NCBI GenBank assembly: GCA_016722575.1
Contig: JADKIY010000001.1
Span: 744,001 to 808,000 of the forward strand
Source: Elusimicrobiota bacterium
Lineage (GTDB): Bacteria > Elusimicrobiota > Elusimicrobia > FEN-1173
Direction: 5' to 3'
Length of the DNA stretch: 64,000 nt
The stretch's first letter is position 1, and each line of letters starts with the position of its first letter. The translations under genes were made by a program, and so were the position numbers. The notes beneath the pieces were generated by a model that did not search any database, was not told the DNA's origin, and saw only the letters and a program-made list of their open reading frames with translations. Shown piece by piece: positions 16,577-26,296 of the stretch.

Positions 16577-19381
16577 GTGACAAGTCCCGCCCGCCAAACC
16601 CTCTGCCTCATCGACGCCCACGGCTATCTCCACCGGGCGTACCACGCCCTGTCGCGGATGGGCCGTCCGATGACGAATTCCCGGGGCGAGCCCACCGGCG
16701 CCCTCTTCGGTTTCGCCAAGCTGCTGATCAAAATTCTCCGGGAGAACCGACCCGACCGCGTGGCGGTTTGTTTCGACGCGCCCGGGCCGACCTTCCGCCA
16801 CCGGGCCTACGCCGAGTACAAGGCGCACCGGAAAGAGATTGAGCCGGACCTGAAGTTTCAGCTGCCCCTCGCCCAGGACCTGGTTCGGGCCTGGGGGCTG
16901 CCGATGGTCGTCAAACCCGGCTACGAAGCCGACGATTTGATCGCCACCCTGGCCGCGCGGGGGGTGCGGGACGGTTTTGACGTGTTGGTCGTCACCGGGG
17001 ACAAGGACGCCCTTCAGCTCGTGGACGACCGCGTCTCGGTCTTGAACGAGGCCAAAAACATCGTCTACACCCCGGCGGAGGTGGAGAAAAAATACGGCCT
17101 GCGGCCCGACCAGCTCGTGGATTATTTCGCCTTGACGGGGGACGCGTCGGACAACGTGCCCGGCGTCCCCGGCGTGGGGGAAAAGACGGCGACCAAGCTT
17201 TTACAAGAATTCGCCACCCTGGAGGCGATCTACCGCCAACCCGACCGGGTCCCGGAAAAAGTCCGACAAAAACTTCTGGACCACCGGAACGACGCCGAGA
17301 TGAGCCGCCGGTTGGTGGTGTTGGACCGGGAGGCCCCCATCGACGATAAACCCGCCGATTGCCGTCCGCCCGAGGGGTCGCGGCCCGCGCTGATGGATTT
17401 TCTGCGGCGGTATGAATTTAATTCCCTGTTGGTCGAACTGGGTGGCGGGCCGCGCCCGACCCCCGCGGTCCGTCCGTCCGGGACCCGGACCGACGGTGTT
17501 TCGGCGGCGGTTGAACTTCCGGCCCGCCCCGCGCCCGCGGCGGCCGCCCCGCCGGTGGAACGGCGGGTCCGTACCGTCCTCACCCCCGCGGATTTAAAAG
17601 ACCTGGCGGCGGACATTGGGGGCGCCGATCAATTGGCCGTGGACGTGGAAACCACCGGATTGGACCCCTTCGCCTGTGCGTTGGTCGGGATCGCCCTCTC
17701 CACGCGGCCCGGGGAAGCCTGGTATGTCCCGGTCGGCCATCGCCTTCTGGGGGAGCCGCCCTCCTGGCCCCTGGACAAAATTCGCCCCGTTCTCGGCCCC
17801 CCGTTGGCCGACCCGAAAATTCCCAAAGTGGGACAAAACCTCAAATTCGACGGGCACGTGTTGGAGCGCCACGGGTTGCCCCTGGCCGGTGTCGCCTTCG
17901 ACACGCTGGTCGCGTCCTATTGCCTCAATCCGTCCCGCCCGAACCACGGCTTAAAAACCCTGGCGTTGGATTTGTTGGGCGAGTCCATGACGCCCATTGA
18001 AAATCTCATCGGTTCCGGCGTCAAGGCGCTTACCATGGACCAAGTGCCCATCGAGCGGGCCGCGGCCTACGCCGGCGCCGACGCCGAAGTCACCTTGCGT
18101 CTCAAGGCGTTGATGGAAAAAGACCTTCGAGACCAGAAAATGGAACGGCTCTTTTATGACGTGGAAATGCCCCTGGTGGGCATCCTGGCGGACATGGAAA
18201 CCGCGGGGCTGGGGCTCAACGTGCCCTACCTGCAAAAACTGTCCCGGGAGTTCGGCGACGCCCTGTCGGGCCTGGAAAAAGAGATTCACGGGTTGGCCGG
18301 GGAAACCTTCAACGTCAATTCGCCCAAACAATTGGCCGTCGTGCTTTTTGAAAAATTGAAATTGCCGGTGGTGCGGAAAACCAAAACGGGGTATTCGACG
18401 GACGAGGAAGTCCTGCGGAAATTGTCGGACCGGCACCCCCTGCCCGCCCGGATGGTGGCCTACCGGGAACTGGCGAAACTCAAATCCACCTACGTCGACG
18501 GACTCCTGGAACTGGTCGATCCCAAAACCCACCGGGTTCACACGCGATTAAACCAGGCCGTGGCCGCCACGGGGCGGTTGTCCTCGAGCGATCCCAATCT
18601 TCAAAACATCCCCATCCGAACGGAGGAAGGCCGTAAAATCCGCCGGGCCTTCGTGCCCGCCGAGGGGAATCTTTTTCTGTCGGCGGATTACTCCCAGATC
18701 GATCTTCGGGTGCTCGCCCACATGTCGGGGGACCCCGCGCTGGTCCGGGCCTTCCGCCGGGGGGAGGACATTCACGCGGCGACCGCCCGGGATATTTTCG
18801 ACCTCGGGGCCGACGCCCCCGTCACCGATGAGCAACGGCGCGTCGCCAAGTCGGTCAACTTCGGCATCGTGTACGGTCAAACCCCCTTCGGGCTGTCCCA
18901 GCAGCTGGGCCTTCCTCTCCCCCAGGCCCAGGATTACATCCGGCGCTACCTGGAGAAATACGCGGGCGTAAAAGACTGGGTGGAAGCCACCTTGGCGCGG
19001 GCGCGGAAGGACGGCTACGTCACCACGCTTCTCCACCGCCGACGGTACCTCCCGGAGATCAACGCTTCCAACGGCAACCTGCGCGCCTTTGCCGAGCGCA
19101 CGGCCATGAACACCCCGATCCAGGGGACCAGCGCGGACCTGATCAAGGTGGCCATGCGGGAGGTGGCGGCGTGGATGGCCAAAAGCGGCGGGCGGGCCCG
19201 CCTGTTGCTCCAGGTTCACGACGATTTGCTTTTCGAAGCTCCCCCGGGGGAATTGTCGACGTTGGCCCCGGCGGTGAAACGGGTGATGGAGTCCGCCGTG
19301 CCGCTCGACGTTCCCGTGGTCGTGGACGTGAAGACGGGCCCCAATTGGGCGGACTTGAAAAAAGAGAGAGCCGGCGCGTGA
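16577..19381 (+). CDS. polA: DNA polymerase I
   Basis: Repair and Okazaki-fragment polymerase, 934 residues, with all three domains. The 5' nuclease domain (about 1-300) contains LLIKILRENRPDRVAVCFD, VVTGDKDALQLV and the helix-hairpin-helix GVPGVGEKTA. The 3'-5' proofreading domain looks active: DVETTGLDPF near residue 355, NLKFDGHVL, and YAGADAEVTLRL keep the acidic metal ligands. The polymerase domain has SADYSQIDLRVLAH (motif A, about 701), KSVNFGIVYGQT (motif B) and QVHDDLLFE (motif C, about 879). The GTG start at 16577 puts the family N-terminus in register. It lies 20 nt after the thioredoxin-like gene and 24 nt before mutM. Confidence 0.96.
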   Translation: MTSPARQTLCLIDAHGYLHRAYHALSRMGRPMTNSRGEPTGALFGFAKLLIKILRENRPDRVAVCFDAPGPTFRHRAYAEYKAHRKEIEPDLKFQLPLAQDLVRAWGLPMVVKPGYEADDLIATLAARGVRDGFDVLVVTGDKDALQLVDDRVSVLNEAKNIVYTPAEVEKKYGLRPDQLVDYFALTGDASDNVPGVPGVGEKTATKLLQEFATLEAIYRQPDRVPEKVRQKLLDHRNDAEMSRRLVVLDREAPIDDKPADCRPPEGSRPALMDFLRRYEFNSLLVELGGGPRPTPAVRPSGTRTDGVSAAVELPARPAPAAAAPPVERRVRTVLTPADLKDLAADIGGADQLAVDVETTGLDPFACALVGIALSTRPGEAWYVPVGHRLLGEPPSWPLDKIRPVLGPPLADPKIPKVGQNLKFDGHVLERHGLPLAGVAFDTLVASYCLNPSRPNHGLKTLALDLLGESMTPIENLIGSGVKALTMDQVPIERAAAYAGADAEVTLRLKALMEKDLRDQKMERLFYDVEMPLVGILADMETAGLGLNVPYLQKLSREFGDALSGLEKEIHGLAGETFNVNSPKQLAVVLFEKLKLPVVRKTKTGYSTDEEVLRKLSDRHPLPARMVAYRELAKLKSTYVDGLLELVDPKTHRVHTRLNQAVAATGRLSSSDPNLQNIPIRTEEGRKIRRAFVPAEGNLFLSADYSQIDLRVLAHMSGDPALVRAFRRGEDIHAATARDIFDLGADAPVTDEQRRVAKSVNFGIVYGQTPFGLSQQLGLPLPQAQDYIRRYLEKYAGVKDWVEATLARARKDGYVTTLLHRRRYLPEINASNGNLRAFAERTAMNTPIQGTSADLIKVAMREVAAWMAKSGGRARLLLQVHDDLLFEAPPGELSTLAPAVKRVMESAVPLDVPVVVDVKTGPNWADLKKERAGA

Positions 19382-19405
19382 ACGGCCGGCCGCGGGAAAG
19401 GCCCC

Positions 19406-20239
19406 GTGCCTGAACTTCCCGAAGTCGAAACCATTCGCCGGGACTTGGCCGCGCTGTTGGCGGGCCAAACCATCTTGGCCGTCCGGGTTCGGGATCCCCG
19501 GGCGGTCCAGGGGTTCGGCCCCGACGGAGCGCCGCGGCGCGCCGTCGAACCCGGGGACTTCGCCGGGCGCCTCGTCGGCCGACGGATCGCCGACGTCCGG
19601 CGACGGGGAAAATACCTGGCGATCGTTTTGTCGGACGGAGTTTTGCTGGCCCATTTGCGGATGACCGGCCAATTGATCTGGGGGCCGCCGTCGGCCCGGG
19701 CCCGGGTCGTTCTCGAATTTCGGGGAACGCCGACGGTGCTCAATTATTGCGACACGCGCCGTTTCGGGGAGCTCTGGACCGTGGACGCTTTGGCCGACGA
19801 CCCCGCTCTGGCCGCCCTGGGACCGGAGCCCCTGGAGGATTTCGACGTCGACGCCTGGGGGCGGGCGCTCCGCCGGTCGGACGCCCGCGTGCAATCCGCC
19901 CTGCTCGATCAACACCGGATTGCCGGGTTGGGGAATATTTACGTGACCGAGGCGTTGTTTTTGACGGGCGTTCGGCCCACGCGCCGTTGCGGGCGACTTT
20001 CCCCCTCGGAGATTCCACCGTTGGTGGCAAACATCCGCCGGGTCCTGTCGGACGGTCTCCGCCACCGGGGCGTGTCGTTTCGGGACTACCGGGACGCCCG
20101 GGGCGAGCGGGGTCAAGCCCGGGCGACCCTGAACGTTTACGGAAAGGCGGGGCGGCCCTGCCCCCGCTGCCGCTCGGTTCTGCGGGGCGTGAAAGTGAAC
20201 GGGCGGGGAACGGTTTTTTGCGCGAGGTGCCAAGAATGA
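19406..20239 (+). CDS. mutM: Formamidopyrimidine-DNA glycosylase
   Basis: Excises 8-oxoguanine and related oxidised purines and nicks the abasic site. The 277-residue protein starts with PELPEVETIRRDL, where the N-terminal Pro (after Met removal) and Glu-3 are catalytic. The beta-clamp Lys is in RRGKYLAIVL, the H2TH segment is LLDQHRIAGLGNIYVTEALF, and the zinc finger CPRC...CARC closes the C-terminus. The GTG start is fixed by the absolute need for the Pro at position 2. It is coupled to coaE by ATGA. Together with polA and nfo it gives a base-excision repair set. Confidence 0.95.
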   Translation: MPELPEVETIRRDLAALLAGQTILAVRVRDPRAVQGFGPDGAPRRAVEPGDFAGRLVGRRIADVRRRGKYLAIVLSDGVLLAHLRMTGQLIWGPPSARARVVLEFRGTPTVLNYCDTRRFGELWTVDALADDPALAALGPEPLEDFDVDAWGRALRRSDARVQSALLDQHRIAGLGNIYVTEALFLTGVRPTRRCGRLSPSEIPPLVANIRRVLSDGLRHRGVSFRDYRDARGERGQARATLNVYGKAGRPCPRCRSVLRGVKVNGRGTVFCARCQE

Positions 20240-20829
20240 AAAAAAAGATTCGCGTGATCGGCCTGACCGGCGGGTTGGGCTCCGGAAAATCCACGGTGGC
20301 GGCGGCCCTGCGGGCCCGGCGAATCCCGGTGGTGGACGCGGATCGAATAGTCCGGCGGGCTTTGGCGCCGGGCGGCGCGGCCCACGCCCGGGTGGTCCGC
20401 TTGTTCGGCCCGGGGGGCGGGGGTCCGGGGCGTCCCCTGGACCGAAAAAAAATCGCCGCCGTTATTTTTTCCGACCCCCCCTTAAGACGCCGACTGGAGG
20501 GAATTCTTCATCCGCTGGTCGCGCGGGAAATCCGCCGGGCGATCGCCCGGCGCCCCAAGTTGCTTGTGCTCGACGTTCCGCTTCTCTTTGAAAGCGGCCT
20601 TCACCGTTTGGCCGACGCGACCGCCGTGGTTTGGGCGCCTTGGCCTCTGCGGTATCGGCGGGTGGTTCGAAGCGGCCGGTTGACCGCGTCGGACGCTCGC
20701 CGTCGGGAAGCCGTCCAAATGCCCCTGGCGGAAAAAAAACGGCGGGCGGATTACGTGATCGATAACCGCGGGACTCTCCAGGACTTGGCTCGAGAAATAG
20801 GACGATTTCTAGAGGCGATAAAAAAATAA
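20236..20829 (+). CDS. coaE: Dephospho-CoA kinase
   Basis: Last step of coenzyme A synthesis: phosphorylates the 3'-hydroxyl of dephospho-CoA. The 197-residue P-loop kinase has GLTGGLGSGKSTVAAAL at the N-terminus, VVDADRIVRRAL as the substrate-side motif, and LLVLDVPLLFESGL in the core, with the C-terminal ADYVIDNRGT block. The ATG at 20236 overlaps the mutM stop; an open frame extends far upstream but is a shadow of mutM. The length is typical. It is the last gene of the polA-mutM-coaE run, with an AT-rich gap following. Confidence 0.94.
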   Translation: MKKKIRVIGLTGGLGSGKSTVAAALRARRIPVVDADRIVRRALAPGGAAHARVVRLFGPGGGGPGRPLDRKKIAAVIFSDPPLRRRLEGILHPLVAREIRRAIARRPKLLVLDVPLLFESGLHRLADATAVVWAPWPLRYRRVVRSGRLTASDARRREAVQMPLAEKKRRADYVIDNRGTLQDLAREIGRFLEAIKK

Positions 20830-20889
20830 AAGCCTTTCCTTTTACAAAACATTTACAAACCCTTCCCCGGTTCTTTCCCCCGGACCTTC

Positions 20890-20895
20890 TATACT
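20890..20895 (+). promoter_or_regulatory. Possible -10 element of the 1422-residue protein gene
   Basis: TATACT in an AT-richer stretch ends 8 nt before the ATG at 20904, so the message would have only a 1-3 nt leader. No convincing -35 is seen at 17 bp. Confidence 0.4.
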
Positions 20896-20903
20896 AAGGC
20901 TCT

Positions 20904-23900
20904 ATGAACCGCCGTCGAGTCCGCCCCCCCCATCGATCGTTCTCGAACCCCGTTCGGCCCGTCTGGCGTCTGGGGATGGCGGCCTCCGTCTTTTTGACTT
21001 CCATCGGGCCCCTCGCCGCGGACGATTTGTGGTCCGATCGCCGCCGCGCCGCCCGTTCCCGGTTCGCCGACGAGATCGCCCCCGCGGCCGATTCCCTGAA
21101 GGCCGTTCTCCCGTCGGCCGAGGAGGCCTGGAGCGGCCGGATTTTCGGCCCCACCGAGGCCGCGGCCGGTGCGTCGATCCCGGGTCCCGGCCTGTTGCCG
21201 GCCTGGGTCCGCTCCACGGTCGGAATGGACGGCGACGTGCGGGACGTTCGTTTTCCGAATTCAGCGCCCCGGCGGGTCGTCATCCACATTCAGGATTTGC
21301 ACGACGTGGAGGAAGCCCAGCGTCGGGTGGCGGGCCTCCTGGAGCAGCTGGCGGCTTCCCGGCCGGGGCCCCTGCCGGTGGTCCTGGAGGGCGCCGCGGG
21401 CGCTTTTGAGCTCCCCGCCTTCCGGGCTTTCGCCGACGATCGGGCCCGGGCCCGCGCGGCGGACCTGTTGCTCCGCCACAACGTGTTGTCCGGCCCCGAG
21501 GCCTTCGGCCTAACCACGGCCCGGGACGCGCGTCTGCGCGGGGCGGAAGATCCGGATTTGTACCGGGAAAACGTCGCCGTCCTGCGGGACGCTTTGCCGC
21601 GCCGCGAGGCCGATGCCGCCCGTTTGGCCGCCGTCGTCCGAGTTTTCGAGGGTCTTCGGGAAAAAAAGCTGCCCCCGGCCCTCCTCGCCCTGGAACGGAA
21701 TTCCGACGCCTACGAAGCCGGGGCCCTGCCCCTGGCGGCCTACGTGAGCGCCCTCTCGTCGCCCGAATCGGCGGGGGGGGAAGGCCCGACGGTTCGCCGC
21801 CTGCGGCGCGTGTTGGACATCGAGCGCCGGGTTCGTCCCGAGCGCGTGGCCGAAGAGCGCGTGCGCCTCGTGGAGCGGTTGGCGCCCCTTTTGTCCCCGT
21901 CGGAAACCCGGGATTTGATGCGCGCCGGGTTGGACCACCGCCTCGGACGCGGCGCCCCCGATTTATTTCACGCCGCGTTGACCGCGTTGGCCGCCTCGCA
22001 CGGCGTTTCCTGGTCGGAATTCCCCGCCTACGCCGCCTACGAAACCTCCCGAGCCGAGGCGGAAAAAATCGATCCCGCGCGCCTTCACGAAGAACTGGCC
22101 GCCCTCGCGGCCGCGCGGCGGGCCGCCCTCGCGACGGACGACGGGGCGCGTCAGCTCCTGGCGGCCGGGGAGGACCTTCGCTTGATCCGCCGCTTGACGG
22201 CGTTCGGCCTTTTGCCGGGGGATCTGCCGCGTCTGCAAGAACGGCAAAAAGAGTTGGAGCAATGGGCCGAGCGCGTGGCCGACTGGTCGCGGACGGACGT
22301 TCCCTCCGTCGCGGAAAGCGTTCGGCGGAGCGCGTTGTTTTATTCCTTGGCCGAACGCCGGAACGGGGCCTTGGCCGACCGGTTGATCGAAACCTTTGAG
22401 GACGCCGCGCCCGCGGGCGCCCCGTCCGTCGTCGTGCTGGTGGCCGGCGGTTTCCACGGCCCCGGCGTTCGGGACGCCCTTTTGGGTCGCGGGGTGGGTT
22501 ACATCGGGCTCGTGCCCCGCGCCTTGGGATCGTCGGCGGCTTCGTTGGACGATTTTCGCCCCGGGTCTTCCCCCGTCGATCGAATGTGGTCCGGCGCCCG
22601 TCGGGCCCTCCACCGCCCGCTCGTTTTGGCGGCCGACCCGCTGGACGACGCGCCCGGCGCCTCGGAGCGGGCCCGCGGACTCTTGGCGGGCGCCCTGGCC
22701 GCGGTGTCCCTCGCGGGGGCGGCCGTGGACGCCCAGGCCGGTCCTCTTGCCCCGGGCCAACGCGTGTCCTTGGCCCGGTTCTCCCCGGAAGGGCGCGATC
22801 GATTGAACGCCCTGGCGCAAACCGCCCAGGAACGGGCCGCCGATCTGACGCCGCCCCTGGATTTGACGGTGGGCGTCGGGGGGCTGACCCTCGTTCGCGC
22901 GCCGGAAGGGGGACCGCAACTTCGGCTGCCCCTGGCGTTGGCCGGGCCCGCGGGCCCGGACCGACGGACGGCGGTGGTGACCTTTTCGCCGGACGGTTCG
23001 ACGGTGGTCGATTTGGTTTTCGAGCGGGCCGCCGCCGAATGGCGCGCGTGGGCGAAGGACGAATGGCGGAAATTGATCGGTATTCCGGTTCGCCAAGGGT
23101 TGGCGGTTTTTCGAAGTTCCCTGGTGTCCCCCTGGAGCCCCGGGTTGGACGAATGGATGGGCCGCCGGTTGGCGGCGCTCGGCACCCGGAGCCTCTGGTC
23201 CGTCGGACAAGCCACGGGCGGCGTGGCTTCTTTCGGGTTGCTGGAAATAAACCGCGCCGCCCGTTGGACCGGTTGGAGCGGCCTGGCCCGGTGGACCGAG
23301 AATTTGCGCGAACGCCTTCTTTTGGACGAGGAGCGCCGGTGGGTCGGCCTCCTCCTTCGAAACGCTCCGTTGGGCGTCCGGTCCGCCCTCTTCCACCGCC
23401 TGGCCCTCGCCCACGGAATGCCCTGGGACCGGGCTTGGACCGAAGCCCTGCGGGAGTCGTTGCCGCGCCTGGGCCCCGGCGTGCCGCCGTTGTCCGTCGT
23501 CGGCGTGGACCTCCGCCCGGCGTTGCCGGGGGACCCCGGCGGGGCCACCGTCCATGTTCTTTTGAACGGGCAACCCCGAACCCTTCAGTTTTCGGCTTCG
23601 CGTTCGGCGGCTCTGGCCGATCGCGCGATGGACCACGCGTTGGTTCAAGTGTCGTGGGGTCGGAACGCGGCCGCTCCCTGGGTGACGCTTCAGGCGGCCG
23701 CCTTGGCCGACACCACGGTCATGGCCTCGGTGTTGCGCCACACGGTGCGGGAGTGGGACGCGCTCTTGACCGACCCGGACCTTTCCTTCAGCGAAGCCCA
23801 CGCGTTGGTTCGCGAGGAGGGCGAGGATTTGCGCCTGGATTTGGTCCTTGAGCGCCGACGGTGGATCGACCCCGTGCAGACCTTCGAAAACGGTTTGTTG

Positions 23901-25172
23901 AACGGAAACTTGGTGGACGTGGAAATCGATCGGAGCCGCCTCCGGGGCCCCGCGTGGACGCCGGCCGACGCGGCCGCCGCCGTGCGCGTGCGTCCGTTGT
24001 CGACCAATCGGACCATCGAGCAGGGACGCCAGGGATTCTTTTCCGATTTCGGCCTCTCGCCGTATTTGTTGGGAACCACCGGCCCCTCGGCCTCGGAGAT
24101 TTTGGAGGACGTGAATCGTTTGACCGCGCGGCTTCGTTCCCTGGACGTGCCCGAGCCCCGGGCCTGGGCGGAGCGGCTCGCGGAAGTTTCCTTGAAGGAA
24201 AAAATCGACGCCCTGCGCCTGTTGGCCCGTTATTTCCGGGCCCGGGACCGCCAAGGGGAGTTCTTCCCGTTGGGAAGCAAACGCGCTCCCCGGGTGCGGG
24301 CGTTGTCGGATTTTGTGTTGGGGCTCGCGCGTTCCGTGGGCCGGGAAGCCGGTCAGCTGGCCGCCCTTCGCGGGGGGGCCGTGCGACCGGCCGCGCCGGA
24401 CGCGCTCCTCCGCGCCCGGGCGCAAAGCGCCGTGGAGCGTTTTCCGTCTCTGGCGCGCACCTTGTTCGCTCTGTTGGAAGAAGCCGGCGTGACGCCCGTT
24501 CCCGGAAAAGAAGCGGAGCGGACCGCCTTTGCCGCCGATTTGTTGATGGTCTACGCCCACGCCTTTGACGAGGGCTACGGCCGTCTCGCCGTTTTGACCA
24601 CGGCGTTCGCCGCCCGGGAAGCCCCGGACGCCAAGGGCCTGGTCGTGGGGGTTTTCCATGTGCGCGACTCCCTGCGCGATTCCCTGGCCGCCGGCGAACT
24701 GGTCCGCTCCCTGCTCGAGCGTGGGCGTCAAGGGACGTCGGCCGGATTCGCCCCCGTCGTTCTCCTGGACGGGGCGGGTTTCGAGAACGCCACCGCCCGC
24801 CAACTGTCGTCGGAACTTCAGTACCGGCTGGCCGAGGAGGCCCCCGGCGCTCCCGCGGATCTCCGGGACGCCGCGCTCCGGAGCCTGGCCGAACGGCTTG
24901 TCGTGGTCCACGCCGACGCCGTCGCCCAGGACGGCCGCGTCAGCCTGCGCCGCCTCCTGAGTTGGACGCGTTCCCAATGGGCGGGACGAACGGTGGGGAC
25001 GGTTCAGATTTTCACCCGGGACCGCGACCGTATTTTGGACGACGTCCGCGGCCGCCTCGTGGATTGGATCCTCTATCTGATCGAACCCCTGGGGCTCCGG
25101 CGCCTGTCCTCGTCCCTGGAGGACGCGGCGGCCGAGGACCGCCTGCGCCGTTTCATCGCGTCGAACGCCTAA
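20904..25172 (+). CDS. Large secreted protein with an N-terminal TraB/ChaN-like domain
   Basis: A 1422-residue protein of unknown function. The N-terminus is a signal sequence (LGMAASVFLTSIGPLAA, about residues 24-40) followed by DLWSDRRRAARSR. Residues about 120-545 are related to the N-terminal domain of the giant protein at 63985-53663: both share a signal, an (N/D)(L/F)WS-RR-AAR motif, V-V-I/V-HIQDLH-EEAQ, a VxLEGAxGxF motif and a closing VLVAGGFHGPG segment. The HIQD opening, Glu-containing strand and final G-FH-G motif resemble TraB/Tiki/ChaN-superfamily domains, which is inference. The remaining roughly 870 residues are Ala/Arg/Leu-rich and mostly helical, with no recognised motif. No strong internal membrane segment is evident. 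Confidence 0.75.
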   Translation: MNRRRVRPPHRSFSNPVRPVWRLGMAASVFLTSIGPLAADDLWSDRRRAARSRFADEIAPAADSLKAVLPSAEEAWSGRIFGPTEAAAGASIPGPGLLPAWVRSTVGMDGDVRDVRFPNSAPRRVVIHIQDLHDVEEAQRRVAGLLEQLAASRPGPLPVVLEGAAGAFELPAFRAFADDRARARAADLLLRHNVLSGPEAFGLTTARDARLRGAEDPDLYRENVAVLRDALPRREADAARLAAVVRVFEGLREKKLPPALLALERNSDAYEAGALPLAAYVSALSSPESAGGEGPTVRRLRRVLDIERRVRPERVAEERVRLVERLAPLLSPSETRDLMRAGLDHRLGRGAPDLFHAALTALAASHGVSWSEFPAYAAYETSRAEAEKIDPARLHEELAALAAARRAALATDDGARQLLAAGEDLRLIRRLTAFGLLPGDLPRLQERQKELEQWAERVADWSRTDVPSVAESVRRSALFYSLAERRNGALADRLIETFEDAAPAGAPSVVVLVAGGFHGPGVRDALLGRGVGYIGLVPRALGSSAASLDDFRPGSSPVDRMWSGARRALHRPLVLAADPLDDAPGASERARGLLAGALAAVSLAGAAVDAQAGPLAPGQRVSLARFSPEGRDRLNALAQTAQERAADLTPPLDLTVGVGGLTLVRAPEGGPQLRLPLALAGPAGPDRRTAVVTFSPDGSTVVDLVFERAAAEWRAWAKDEWRKLIGIPVRQGLAVFRSSLVSPWSPGLDEWMGRRLAALGTRSLWSVGQATGGVASFGLLEINRAARWTGWSGLARWTENLRERLLLDEERRWVGLLLRNAPLGVRSALFHRLALAHGMPWDRAWTEALRESLPRLGPGVPPLSVVGVDLRPALPGDPGGATVHVLLNGQPRTLQFSASRSAALADRAMDHALVQVSWGRNAAAPWVTLQAAALADTTVMASVLRHTVREWDALLTDPDLSFSEAHALVREEGEDLRLDLVLERRRWIDPVQTFENGLLNGNLVDVEIDRSRLRGPAWTPADAAAAVRVRPLSTNRTIEQGRQGFFSDFGLSPYLLGTTGPSASEILEDVNRLTARLRSLDVPEPRAWAERLAEVSLKEKIDALRLLARYFRARDRQGEFFPLGSKRAPRVRALSDFVLGLARSVGREAGQLAALRGGAVRPAAPDALLRARAQSAVERFPSLARTLFALLEEAGVTPVPGKEAERTAFAADLLMVYAHAFDEGYGRLAVLTTAFAAREAPDAKGLVVGVFHVRDSLRDSLAAGELVRSLLERGRQGTSAGFAPVVLLDGAGFENATARQLSSELQYRLAEEAPGAPADLRDAALRSLAERLVVVHADAVAQDGRVSLRRLLSWTRSQWAGRTVGTVQIFTRDRDRILDDVRGRLVDWILYLIEPLGLRRLSSSLEDAAAEDRLRRFIASNA

Positions 25173-25222
25173 GAATTCGCTAAAATGTTTTTCATCAACT
25201 TTTCTTCCAAAGGACATCTCCC

Positions 25223-26296
25223 ATGACCACCCACAACGTAACGCTCATTCCCGGCGACGGCACGGGGCCCGAAATCTCCGCCACGGTTCAGAAAGTGTTG
25301 GACGCCACCGGCGTCAAAATCGCTTGGGACGTCGTGGAGGCCGGGGCCGATGTCGTCGAAAAATACGGCACCCCGCTCCCCGATAACGTGCTGGCCTCCA
25401 TCCGGAAAAACAAAGTCGCCCTGAAAGGCCCCCTCACGACTCCCATCGGCACGGGGTTTCGCTCGGTCAACGTCGCCCTCCGAAAAGAACTCGACCTCTA
25501 CGCCTGCCTCCGCCCCTGCAAGTCCTACGCGGGCGTCCGGTCCCGCTACGAGAAGATCGACTTGGTCGTGGTTCGGGAGAACACCGAAGATCTCTACGCC
25601 GGGGTCGAATACGAGGCCGGAACGAAGGAAGCGAAGGAAATCATCGGCTGGGCCAAAGGAAAAATTTTTCCCGACGCCGCCATCTCCATCAAGCCCATCT
25701 CCCGCACGGGCACCGAACGGATCGTGAAATTCGCCTTCGACTACGCCGTGGCCCACAAACGGCGGAAAGTCACCGCCGTGACCAAGGCCAACATCATGAA
25801 GTACACCGACGGCCTCTTCTTCCAGGTCGCCCAGGAAGTCGCCAAAAAATACCCCGGCATCGAATACGAGGAACGGCTGATCGACAACATGTGCATGCAG
25901 TTGGTGCAAAAGCCCGAGCTCTACGACGTGATCTGCCTGCCGAACCTCTACGGCGACATCCTCTCGGACCTCTGCGCCGGCTTGATCGGCGGCCTGGGCA
26001 TCGCCCCGGGCGCCAATCACGGCAAGGACATCGCGCTTTTTGAGGCGGTCCACGGCTCCGCCCCCAAATACAAGGGGATGAACAAGGTGAACCCCACGGC
26101 CGTCCTGCTCTCCGGCGTTTTGATGCTGGAGCACCTGGGCGAAAAAGCCGCGGCGCAGAAACTCGAAGCCGCCATCGCCGCCGTGATCGCCGAAGGAAAG
26201 TCGGTGACCTACGATCTCAAGCCCCAACCCACCGATCCCACCGCCGTCGGTACGAGCCAAATGGGCGATGCCATCATTCGGGCCATGAAGAAATGA
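25223..26296 (+). CDS. NAD-dependent isocitrate dehydrogenase (IDH3/IMDH type)
   Basis: Beta-decarboxylating dehydrogenase, 357 residues. Conserved features are LIPGDGTGPEIS at the start, the substrate loop around KGPLTTPIGTGFRSVNVALR with the Ser/Asn pattern used by isocitrate enzymes, the arginines in RPCKSYAGVRSRY, RENTEDLYAGVEY, the catalytic Lys in TKANIMKYTDGLF, the metal ligands in LPNLYGDILSDL, and FEAVHGSAPKYKG for NAD binding. TGFRSVNVALRK favours isocitrate over isopropylmalate or tartrate. AAAGGA precedes the ATG. It overlaps the start of the NHL gene by ATGA. It completes part of the TCA cycle with mdh. Confidence 0.86.
   Translation: MTTHNVTLIPGDGTGPEISATVQKVLDATGVKIAWDVVEAGADVVEKYGTPLPDNVLASIRKNKVALKGPLTTPIGTGFRSVNVALRKELDLYACLRPCKSYAGVRSRYEKIDLVVVRENTEDLYAGVEYEAGTKEAKEIIGWAKGKIFPDAAISIKPISRTGTERIVKFAFDYAVAHKRRKVTAVTKANIMKYTDGLFFQVAQEVAKKYPGIEYEERLIDNMCMQLVQKPELYDVICLPNLYGDILSDLCAGLIGGLGIAPGANHGKDIALFEAVHGSAPKYKGMNKVNPTAVLLSGVLMLEHLGEKAAAQKLEAAIAAVIAEGKSVTYDLKPQPTDPTAVGTSQMGDAIIRAMKK

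Noticed and set aside
23690..24079. Small internal open frames within the 1422-residue gene as separate genes
   Set aside because: The main frame is continuous over 4.2 kb and no internal ribosome binding site or promoter supports them.
25181..25186. Promoter of isocitrate dehydrogenase (TAAAAT)
   Set aside because: No -35 or extended -10 could be found at normal spacing; too weak to annotate.
21963..25217. 1084-residue open frame on the minus strand opposite the 1422-residue gene
   Set aside because: GC-rich antisense shadow: composition is Gly/Arg/Gln/His-rich, no motif or signal, and the plus-strand frame has a homologous N-terminal domain and signal peptide.
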